Shown piece after piece: positions 1-8,500 of a stretch of 11,325 bases of DNA (positions within the stretch are counted from its first letter, which is position 1; the number at the start of each line of letters is the position of its first letter). The position numbers and the translations under genes are program-made. Under the pieces are notes generated by a model. It did not search any database. It worked only from the letters and a program-made list of their open reading frames with translations, and was not told the DNA's origin. The stretch is from Cudoniella acicularis. Lineage: Eukaryota; Ascomycota; Leotiomycetes; Helotiales; Helotiaceae. The stretch lies in NCBI GenBank assembly GCA_013054445.1, contig JAAMPI010001696.1:1-11325 (forward strand). Reading direction: 5' to 3'.

Positions 1-751
1 GACAGCTCAGGGGCACTTTTGGCCCTCCCAGTTCGCTGAAGCACTGCACACTAGGCCTCTTGCAGCATGCCTGTACACGGGTTCGTCCTCTTCTGGGCCA
101 CCGTCCGGGAAGCGGCACATGGTTGTCCCCCATCCTGGTGGCCCGTCAACTGGCATCCCGGCCGCTCAACGTCTTTTGATATATCCCCAATTGATGATCG
201 CCATCAGATACGAATTTAGGCACTGGGGTTAGACTGCTCAGCGTCTGCCCCAGCGTCTGCCAGAGCAGAACTTGCTGCCAATGAGAGCGACGCAAGTCTT
301 CGGAATAAGGGCTATCACTAATGCAGATCACGCGCCAGCCACGTTGACTCGATCTAGATAGTATAGTCGCTGAAGACGTCGAATAATGCATTATCAACCG
401 TTCCCTTTCCCCTCGAAAAGGGCGGGGCTAAGGAGAATGCGGCCATGCTTTCTTCCCTCTCCTGGAAAAGACTTGCTGCTGCAGTGCTGGCTCTTCGAGA
501 ATGCGGAAGGAAGTTAAAGCCTTGAGGCTTGCGGCCCCTCCACAACTTTGGCCCCTTTGAATGGTGGTCCATGTCCATGTTCACGAATCAAAGCTTAGCT
601 CCGTTCCTAGCATAAGCTCGTGCTTCGGCCTTCATCTACCTTGACCGTCCATGCCTGATCTGATGGCAACAAGATCACCATAATAATTCTATGCGCTTGA
701 AACTTTGCATATCAGTCATTCCTTTAAGCCCTTAAATCCTACCGTTGGCCC
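1..751. other. Upstream region of the NDT80-family gene, no gene seen
   Basis: I see no protein with recognisable family features on either strand. The open frames here (for example minus-strand 146-397 and 354-584) have no recognisable motif and no splice context linking them to a larger protein. The stretch most likely holds the promoter and 5' leader of the transcription factor gene that starts at 752. A CCCTTT...AAAGGG inverted pair flanks a short C-rich loop near 402-421. A distant part could belong to the 3' flank of a gene outside the window. Confidence 0.5.
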
Positions 752-2759
752 ATGAACAGGGAGAATGCGTCGATGTCCAGTACACACTCGTTAACGATGG
801 CAAACATTAAGCCAGATGATTCAGAAAACTCCATCTGGCAAGGCTACAGTCTCCAAGCGCCTCCCGCAACATCTTCGCATCCACCGCCATTCGAGTCGAG
901 TTATGCGTCTCCGGCGTTGACGATTCCGTATCATGGAAGGCCACAGAAAAGTTCGTATCGTTCGTTGGATATCCCCTCGATACATACCCGACCACCACCG
1001 CGGGAAGGAAATGGGGTGTTAACTGCATCCCCGCCATCTCTTAACACCCACCACAGCTATCCCTCGTTGAAGAGGGCTTTCCATACCAGCGACGACTTAC
1101 CTTATGGCGAGAATGTACAGGATTTTAGGGAGGAGTTGCCAGCGGATCCGAAGCCCACGATCAACCAGGACCATCGACTTCTGTCCTTTGCTCGACTCCC
1201 CGAGAAACGGACTGTTTTAGATGGTCAAGGACGAGTTCAGCAAATCGAGCTGCAAGCACAGATTCATGGAATGTTCTTTCTGTCAGAATTAGCAACACCG
1301 TCGAGCGAACCTTTGCTGGTTCAACCGGAACTGACTTGTTATCGGCGCAATCTCTTTCAGATCTCTGGTAATGTTACTACGCCGCGCGGACCCATATCTC
1401 TGATAACCGAACGAGGCGAGAGAATCGCTGTTGTTTCCCTGGAAGTTACCATCTCGGCCACTGAGTCTGTCGATGGCCACGTTGTAAAGTTGATTGTTAT
1501 TCCATGGAAAACTCCTCCACCAAATTCTCCCGAAGTCGGACCCGGTCAAGAACATGAACCAACACCGATTCCACTAGAACCGTTTGATGATGGACGAGAA
1601 ACCAACAGCGATTTCACTGTTTACCCGATCGCCTATCGAAGACTGCAGTTCAGAATTGCGACTGCAAACAATGGACGAAGGCGAGAACTACAACAGCACT
1701 TCACGCTTCACTTGAACGTCGTCGGAACCCTTGCGAATGGTACCAAAACCAACGTATGCGAAACTTCGACTGCGCCGATCGTCGTCCGGGGTCGAAGCCC
1801 CAGGAATTTTCAAGCAAGAAAGGAGATTCCTCTTGTTGGCTCGTCCTCCTCTCGAGGACAACCTCCTGAACTTCATGTTTCGACTGGAAACATGCCTATT
1901 GGCATTCCTTCTGATGGGAAGGGGAAACCGTTGAAGGCTCACACGCTCGAGCTACCGCGATCTCCATTCACGTTCGATTCGGCAAATATTCAAGGATCTC
2001 CGTCTCTGATCCGGCAGTCGTAAGTTTCTTCTTCTTATCTATCAGTGGCGTTCGCATTGACAAAATTATATTCTCCGAGAGTCAAGCCTCACGGCATGTT
2101 TGAGACAGCTCTTGCCGTCCGATTTATTGCTTTTCGCGCTCGGACTAACATGAAGTAGGACATGGAACGTAGCACACGCCTCCGATCACAGCACCACACC
2201 AAATACACCAAGTTATCCGGCGCCAGCGATAGGGCTTGAGAACTATCTCCAGGTCAATCACTCCAATCCGGACATTTCGCAACACCCAAGTTCGCACTCG
2301 CCGACAGCATCACTTTCCGCTACGCAAGCACACCCGCCATCAATGCGACAGCAATACGCCTACCATCCAGCATCAGCCCCTCCCACAGGCGGTCCCCCCA
2401 TCCGTTTCATCGACAGCAATCCGCGGCCTACAAAAAGTCCTCGGCACGTTGCGCCTCCGGATCTCCCAGCGAACGGCCCCTATTCGGAATACGGAACGCG
2501 ATTTGCGCCTCCCTACAGCGGACCCGCGGAAGCAATGCCAACAAGAGGCGCTGATTACTTTCCGACAACACTGCCAATGCAAGCGTGGACATCAGCGCCA
2601 GGGCCGGGGTCAATTTATGGGACTTCTGCGCAGCAGCAACAGCAGCAGCAGCCGGCATCAAGCAGTCAGCAGTACGAGTATCCAAGTGAGACACAGCACC
2701 AGCAAACGTTCAAGGAGGAGCATAATCCGCAGCAGCACTACGCATGGAGCTCTGGATGA
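752..2759 (+). CDS. NDT80/PhoG-family (p53-like fold) transcription factor
   Basis: Two exons, 752-2019 and 2159-2759, give 622 residues. The DNA-binding domain spans about residues 165-360. It contains ELTCYRRNLFQISG (193-206), a YRRLQFRIATANNGRRRELQ stretch (295-314) and the family signature RGRSPRNFQ (346-354), followed by RKEIP. NDT80 proteins use this Ig-like domain to bind MSE-type promoter sites. Filamentous fungi have several paralogues (VIB-1/XprG, FSD-1/NdtA and a third type) acting in heterokaryon incompatibility, nutrient-controlled secreted enzymes and sexual development. Residues 1-140 are Ser/Pro-rich and apparently disordered. The exon-2 tail is Pro/Gln/Ser/Tyr-rich with seven glutamines at 581-587, like an activation region, and ends in WSSG. 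In-frame ATGs at 752, 773 and 797 are all possible starts. 797 has an A at -3 and G at +4, so initiation may be leaky. The family is secure. Which paralogue this is cannot be settled here, though VIB-1-like is my guess. Confidence 0.93.
2020..2158 (+). other. Intron of the NDT80-family gene (139 bp)
   Basis: The donor is GTAAGT, the branch point ACTAAC lies at 2144-2149 and the acceptor is GTAG. Splicing is phase 2 within a serine codon (TC|G). It replaces an in-frame stop at 2021 and joins the first open frame to the downstream Pro/Gln-rich frame, which runs to the stop at 2757-2759. The nearer AG at 2154-2155 would break the frame. Confidence 0.88.
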
Positions 2760-2999
2760 GCCGGAACTTTCTCAGCCACCTTGACTCTTGTGTTGCGGGA
2801 AAAGGAGATAATGCAACCACGATTTTAACACCAGAATGGGTGACTACCCCACCAGATATATACACGAGGACGAATTCGACGACTTTATTATTTTACGTAC
2901 ACCAAGATACACGCGCGCATATCTTCTCTTCAAAGATCTCTACTTACTAATGTACCATTGCATGTAATACCCTTTGGGCTCTCAAGACAGGACAAGGAC

Positions 3000-3034
3000 G
3001 GGGAAAGGGACAGGAAGGGGGCGCAGAAAGGGGG
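3000..3034 (+). other. Possible G-quadruplex tract
   Basis: There are four G runs on the plus strand: GGGG at 3000-3003, GGG at 3007-3009, GGGGG at 3017-3021 and GGGGG at 3030-3034. The linkers are 3, 7 and 8 nt. If the 3' UTR of the upstream gene reaches this far, the tract would also be present in its mRNA. Folding is inferred only from the pattern. Confidence 0.35.
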
Positions 3035-3486
3035 ATCGAGGAGAAAATTGATAAACACACAGAAAGCAAGAAAGACGGACGGCGCGGGCGGCGGAAGTGG
3101 TTGATATGTAACGAAGAAATTTGGCACTGGAAACACACGCAAGCACAGAACACAAACATGGATAACAACAAAGCTCATAAACGAAAATATTATCGATATC
3201 ATGCGAGAGAGTTAGGCGCTTGGAAAGGAGGAAAAGCACGATACCCTAGCGTACAGTACGTTGAGAATCACTATTCATCTACCGTTTCCGAAAAGACCAT
3301 GACATGCATATGATATAAACAAAACACGTGGAAAGGGAGAACGACGGGTAGAAACGAGATGTTTTTGGAAGCTTGAAAAAAGGTACAAAGTGACAAACAA
3401 ACTTTTGTGTTTCTCCTAGAGTTCGGAATCGGAGAAATATTTAACAGAGTTCTGCGTGATTGGCTGGATTACGCCGCCGTAGATTT

Positions 3487-3493
3487 TATTTAA
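3487..3493 (+). promoter_or_regulatory. TATA-like element upstream of the DUF2011-like gene
   Basis: TATTTAA lies 67 bp before the proposed ATG at 3560. The spacing would suit a short leader, but many fungal promoters lack a TATA box, so this is only a candidate. Confidence 0.25.
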
Positions 3494-3559
3494 GCTTAAC
3501 TTCGCGATGCACATCCACATCTCGTCCACCATCCAGCCTTCACCTCTAGACACACCAAC

Positions 3560-4556
3560 ATGTTTGACCTCCCAGATGCAAAGCGGTATCTATTCCCCCC
3601 TTCCATGCTTATATAGAAAAGTGAGCTAATGGATTGGAAACAGCGTCCGCCGCAGCGACCTCTACACACGCTCACGATCCACGTCCCCCGCACCCTCCTC
3701 CCCCGTCGACCCAGAACTCGAACGACAATTGCAAGCACGACTCGCAGATATATACGGACCTCTACCAGTCCTCAACCTCCCCATTCCCGCAAAAGAAAAC
3801 TCAATCCCCATTCAACACCCCCCATCAACCAACGCGGACCCAGACCCTCAAAATGAAGACGAAGAAGCACAACAACCGCCAACCTTCGAATTCCGCCTCT
3901 TCTCCTCCAAACCCTCCACAACTTCCACATCCCAAACCAATTCATACACAGAGCCACAAATCCAACAAATAATACTCCAAGACTCGGATTCCGACTTGGG
4001 AGAAGGAGGCTTCATAATCCCCCATCGAAAACACACTTATTACTTCGCTGAAAAAGCATCCGGGGACAAGAAAAAGCGAATCGAGAGCGTGGCTTTGACG
4101 GGTGAGGAGGTTGCGGAGTTGGCGAGACGGAGGGCGTGGGGGTTAGAATGTCCTTGGCGAGTACGAGTTCTACGCGTTTCTGCTCAAAGCACGAAATCGA
4201 AATCGAAAGCGGGAGAAACTGTAGAGGGGAAAGTCGAATGTGTCGACATAAACGAGGAAGAAGGAGAAAAAAGGAAACAACCAGGGAAGAAAAGGCGGAT
4301 TATTTTAAGGGAGAGGGAGAAGAAGAAAAAGGAGGAAAGGGAGCGGAAACTCAAGGAGAAGGAGTTGATGGAGGAGACGGAGAGGGAGAAGAGGACGAGG
4401 AGGAATAGGGAGAAGAAGGTTAAGAAGAGGTTGAAGGAGAAGGCTAAAAAAGCTGAGGGGGTTGGGTTGAAAGATCTTGCAGTTGCGACAAATGGGAACA
4501 CAGCTGGCGGAGAAAGTACTGTGAGAAATGAGGAAGAAAGCAACGCCTTAAATTAG
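3560..4556 (+). CDS. Fungal charged protein of unknown function, DUF2011-like
   Basis: Two exons, 3560-3585 and 3644-4556, give 312 residues. Exon 1 encodes only MFDLPDAKR; exon 2 continues VRRSDLY and DPELERQLQARLADIYGPL (residues 32-50). Next come a Pro/Glu/Gln-rich segment, the short conserved-looking block FEFRLF (90-95), an acidic DSDSD patch, and a block with AWGLECPWRV. From about residue 215 to 280 the chain is almost all Lys, Glu and Arg, ending in TRRNREKKVKKR, probably a long charged helix with nuclear-localisation character. This layout matches what I recall of the fungal DUF2011 family, whose function is unknown. Nuclear or nucleolar location is inference. A start inside exon 2 would rely on TTG at 3729, so the spliced ATG model is preferred. 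It converges with the transhydrogenase gene. Confidence 0.82.
3586..3643 (+). other. Intron of the DUF2011-like gene (58 bp)
   Basis: The donor is GTATCT, the branch point GCTAAT lies at 3625-3630 and the acceptor is ACAG. It is phase 2, splitting an arginine codon (CG|C). It joins a 9-residue first exon to the long downstream frame and supplies the only ATG start for that frame near its 5' end. Confidence 0.85.
4307..4343 (+). repeat. 37-nt homopurine tract inside the coding region
   Basis: An unbroken run of A and G within a larger purine-rich stretch (about 4259-4450). It encodes the Lys/Glu/Arg tail of the DUF2011-like protein, so codon needs explain most of it. The complementary strand reads as a spurious Leu/Ser/Phe-rich open frame. 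Confidence 0.6.
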
Positions 4557-4886
4557 CACCTCACCCATCTAACATTAAAACCATCAAACTCCGCAATGAA
4601 ATTCCCATTCGCCTACCTAAGCAGTCTAACCTTTATAATCCAGGAGTGCAGGTGGCCAAGTTTTCCGAGTAACCAACCGCCTACCACTTAGATTCTCTAG
4701 AAGCTTTAATCCTGGCTTTCAATCTTATCGAAAGGATTTTATTTCGAAATCAAGTCAAGTTGAATCCAGCCGAGTTGTTTTAAATTTATATGTCAAATTA
4801 AAGCTTAAAAGGTGCTGAGTCTGTCAAGTCTGATTACTGATAGTCATGTATATTAAGCTAAGCTAAATCAAAGTCAACTCAGTTAG

Positions 4887-4930
4887 CCCATCCAACCCAT
4901 CCAACCCACTCACCTCACCTCACCTCACCT
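4887..4930 (+). repeat. Tandem repeats: 9-bp CCCATCCAA x2 then CACCT x4
   Basis: CCCATCCAA occurs at 4887-4895 and 4896-4904. A short spacer follows, then four perfect copies of CACCT at 4911-4930. This is slippage-type simple sequence. Confidence 0.85.
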
Positions 4931-5104
4931 CAATCCATGCCAATCAAGTAAAGTCTCTTTCATTTCATCTCATTTTATTTTCTACCCATTCAGCAAAGCG
5001 GCAGGCGGCAGGGTCTTCCATATCCCCCTTCACTATGAATTCTATTTACACAACCAGCGAGAGAAAGAATCCAGTTCCATCTATCCCAAGCTCATCTTAG
5101 ACGT

Positions 5105-5129
5105 GTCAAATCAAGTCAAATCAAGTCAA
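5105..5129 (+). repeat. 10-bp tandem repeat GTCAAATCAA x2.5
   Basis: Perfect copies lie at 5105-5114 and 5115-5124, followed by a half copy to 5129. The same word family (TCAAGTCAA) is also scattered at 4750, 5111, 5121 and 5301. Confidence 0.85.
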
Positions 5130-5178
5130 CCCAACCCAAGTCAAATTAGTCAAGTTAATCTACCTCTTAGTCTTTCCC

Positions 5179-5199
5179 ATTTTATTTTATTTTATTTTT
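5179..5199 (+). repeat. ATTTT pentamer array
   Basis: Three copies of ATTTT followed by ATTTTT. This AT-rich simple sequence could contribute 3'-end processing signals for either converging gene, but no specific site can be named. Confidence 0.8.
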
Positions 5200-5413
5200 A
5201 TTTCTTTCATCTCATTTTCAGAAGGAAGCGCCACAGGTAACCTGCCCTTTGCGCCTGCCTACCCTCCCTAATTCAGCCCACGTTCATATCCATTTCCATG
5301 TCAAGTCAAGATCAAGCCCATCCCATATCCATCGCATTCCGATCCATCCCATTAATCAATCGTAAAGTCGTTCATCGTCGTCACTAATCTCATATCCTAC
5401 CCTTTCCTCACCA

Positions 5414-5457
5414 TGCTGTGCTGTGCTGTGTTATGCCATGCCGTGCTGTTGTGCTGT
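5414..5457 (+). repeat. Degenerate TGCTG pentamer array
   Basis: TGCTG occurs three times in perfect tandem at 5414-5428. After ATGCC-type variants come further TGCTGT units up to 5457. The array lies just beyond the stop codon of the transhydrogenase gene, so it is probably in that gene's 3' UTR. Confidence 0.7.
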
Positions 5458-5570
5458 GATCTAGAATTCCATTCCAATCCATGCCGATGAGATGCCTATG
5501 TAATGCAAGATGTAATGCTCTGCTTTGAAATATGATGCCATGCAAATACAAAAATGCACTAAGCAAAAGC

Positions 5571-8500
5571 CTAAACATCATACATCTTATTTCTCGTCTC
5601 GAGAGCCGATTTGATAGCTGTGCGATTGTCAGTTTCCAACCACACACACTGATTTAACAAAGGGGTTCTGGGAAAAGAGAGGACATACCATCGCAAGAAT
5701 CCTTCGCATCGCCGAAAAGCATCTTCGTTCCTGGCATGAAGAACATCGGGTTCGGGACATCCGCTGTTGGCTCGTTAGTATAAATTCCCTAACATAATCT
5801 CTCTTCAAGTTCTCCTTCGCCCACCCGCCGAAAGAGAAAAAAAAAAAGGGAACATACCATAACCACTGCTCATACCCCTCTTCATCACAACAACCTGCTT
5901 ACTCTTCCACGCATGCAGAACAGGCATACCAGCGATACTAGAGCCCGGCTCAAGAGCAATCGGGTTCACGGTATCATTCGCACCAATGACAAGCGTGACG
6001 TCTGTATCGCCGAAATCGTCGTTGATTTCATCCATTTCGAGGACGACTTTCAAAGGATCAGTCAAATTTCTTAACATGGCAGGGGAGAGAAGGGAAACAT
6101 ACTATCATAAGGCACACTAGCCTCCGCAAGAAGAACGTTACATTGACCAGGCATACGACCAGCAACAGGATGAATTGCAAAACGGACATTGACGCCTTTA
6201 TGTTTGAGCATGCGGGTGATATCTGAGATGGCATATTGAGCTTTCGCGACGGCCATTCCATAGCCCACGACGATGATTACGCTCTCTGCTGTGCAGCGTC
6301 TGCGACTTCGTCTACGGAGGTTTTGGTTATGGCGCCTTCGATTTTGTAGTCGGTGTCTGCTGCTGGCGGAATACCGCCGAAAAGGACGTTCGTTAGACCG
6401 CGATTCATTGCCACACACTGATGACGTTAGTAAGGAATAGGAAAGATGAGTTGGGGACTTGCCATGATATAAGATAGAATTGAACCGCTGACTCCAATTA
6501 GTGCACCAACAGTGGTCAACAATGGATTGTCAAGCATAAAACCTTCAGCAACTAATGCAAAACCGGAGTATGCATTCAAGACAGTGATGACAACAGCTAC
6601 GAAAAGAGTCAGTAGTTATCATTTGCGGGGTCAAATGAACTTACGCATATCGGCACCACCAATAGCAGCCGTGGTTGTGTATCCCTTTAGGAAACTTAAG
6701 AATGCATTTCCAGCCAAGCATGCAGCGCCAATCAATGGAGCACCTGGAGCCATGGCGAGGAAGGTTCCCATCGTTGCGATGTTAAGACCAAGAAGCGATG
6801 TATTGAGAGCATGGCGAGGACCCGGGATTCTGATGGGCTTTGAAGACATCTTTCCTGCAAGCTTAAGGAAAGCCACAATTGAACCTGTGAATGTTACACC
6901 ACCTTTGAAAATCAGCGAATGGATCTACAAGGCCCAAGAATAATTACCAATCAAAACGCCCAAGTATCCAGCAACCATATGCAGCATAGAGATATCTCCA
7001 ATATGTGCCATAACACTACCAACACTGGTCAAGACTGCAGCTAAACCAACAACGGAATGTAATGCTGCAACAGTTTGAGGAAGATCCGTAGCGGTAGTTC
7101 GTCGACCGATCATCAAACCTAGCCATCATCAATAAAAGTCAAACTGTCGGGACGAGGTTACAAACCAAGAGCACTGCCAACTCCAGCAACACCTGCAAAT
7201 TGGATCAAAACCTCAGGTGGGAAGCCGACAGCACCTAATGATGCTAGGATTCCAGAACTGACACCGAGCATACCGAGCATATTTCCTTGTCGAGCAGTGG
7301 ATTGAGATGCAAGTCCAGAAAGAGACCCAATACACAAGAGACTGCTTGCCAAATATCCTGCCTGCACAAGACCTGCCATGCCGGTACTAGCTGCAGCGAT
7401 ATATCCACCAGTGAACACAACACCGGGAATTGCGTACAGCCATGGATACTCGGGTGGATCAGTTGGACCTATTAATTTGTCAGTATCCAACCACTGCTGC
7501 AGGATATGAACATACGTTTGAACATATCCAGCATGCGCTTAGTGATGAGGAATCCACCAGACACGTTTACAAATGCCAAAAGAACCGACAGGGAACCAAG
7601 CAGTTGAGGAAAGGTATGAGGGAGTAGTCCACCGCCCATAATGAAGAAACCACCCACACCGACCATACCTAGAACCCGTTAATACCTGGATTTTGTTTGA
7701 GATCTTGCAGAATTCTTACCAGAAATAGCATTGGTAACACTCATAAGAGGTGAGTGCAAAGCCGGAGTAACACCCCAGACTGTGCGATAACCAATAAGTC
7801 CAGCCAAAGCAAACGTGAAAACATTGCCCATAACAATAGGCCCACTTGCTTTTCCAACGGCAAGCGCAAGTCCCATAGCTCCTGTAACAGTCGCAACCTC
7901 ACGAGTAGATTTTTGCCATGGCGTCAGAGCCAAAGTAGTCGCAGCTGCGGCATCTGTGTTTGGTTGAGTTGGACGAACAGGTGTTGGAGGTGGAGCAGGT
8001 CGAGGAGCCGTAGGAACAATATCGCCTTTATATGTCACAATCGATCCTCGCACAACTTCATCGTTGAGGTCAATGCCAAATTGATTTTCCTCCGGAGCCA
8101 TCGAAAGTAGAAACTTGGTGATGTTGTTGGAATAAAGGGTTGAAGATTGTGTTGGAAGTCGGGATGGCAGATCAGTATATCCTAAATCTCATCAACAGAG
8201 TTCCGAAATTGGTAAAGTTTGGACCAACCAATGACTGTAACGCCTTTATGCTCAATGAGCTTCCCTGGAACAGTTGCCACGCAATTCCCCCCTGCCTCAG
8301 CAGCAAGATCAACAACAACCGATCCAGGTTTCATGGCTGAGAGCATCTGAGTTCTACAATCAGAGGTTGAATAGCCTGCAACATATCTCAAAGCTTACCT
8401 CATCTGTAATCAACTTGGGGGCAGGTCTTCCGGGAATCAAAGCTGTGGTGATCACAATGTCTACTTCGCGGCATTGCTCTAAAAAGAGTTTCATTTCGGC

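Larger units (their letters stand above)
2760..3559. other. Intergenic: 3' side of NDT80-family gene and promoter of next gene
   Basis: This 800-bp stretch lies between two plus-strand genes and has no credible coding frame. It holds a purine-rich G-run tract (about 2990-3035), one CACGTG E-box at 3325-3330 and a TATA-like word close to the following gene. The short open frames on both strands are low-complexity, with no motif. Transcript ends cannot be placed from sequence alone. Confidence 0.6.
4557..5570. other. Convergent intergenic region rich in short repeats
   Basis: This kilobase lies between two genes pointing at each other and should hold both 3' UTRs. I see no coding potential. 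It is unusually full of short direct repeats and pyrimidine-biased plus-strand text. There are tandem arrays with periods of 5, 9 and 10 bp, and the word TCAAGTCAA recurs four times. Separate entries give the clearest arrays. Confidence 0.65.

Noticed and set aside
146..397. Minus-strand 83-residue open frame in the left flank
   Set aside because: I do not recognise it. There is no good start context and no partner exon or family motif, so I could not support it as a gene.
2236..2784. Plus-strand 182-residue open frame overlapping exon 2 of the NDT80-family gene
   Set aside because: The other frame joins exon 1 through a good intron and has the expected Pro/Gln-rich tail. This one is Arg/Ser/Gln noise from the same bases.
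4184..4543. Minus-strand open frame resembling a Leu/Ser/Phe-rich membrane protein
   Set aside because: It is the complement of the Lys/Glu/Arg codons (AAG, GAG, AGG) of the DUF2011-like gene. Its hydrophobicity is an artefact of strand composition.
3729..4556. Start of the DUF2011-like protein at 3729
   Set aside because: The codon there is TTG, not ATG. A 58-bp intron upstream gives an ATG start at 3560 and a continuous, family-like N-terminus.
6277..6300. Programmed -1 ribosomal frameshift in NNT
   Set aside because: There is no X XXY YYZ slippery heptamer in the exon-14 frame near the break, and I know of no precedent in this family. An indel or sequence error is simpler.
6512..6943. 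Plus-strand 143-residue open frame
   Set aside because: It is antisense to conserved transmembrane exons 11-13 of NNT and crosses their introns. It has no motif.
7754..8110. Plus-strand Ser/Arg-rich open frame
   Set aside because: It is antisense to NNT exon 8 and lacks any recognisable domain.
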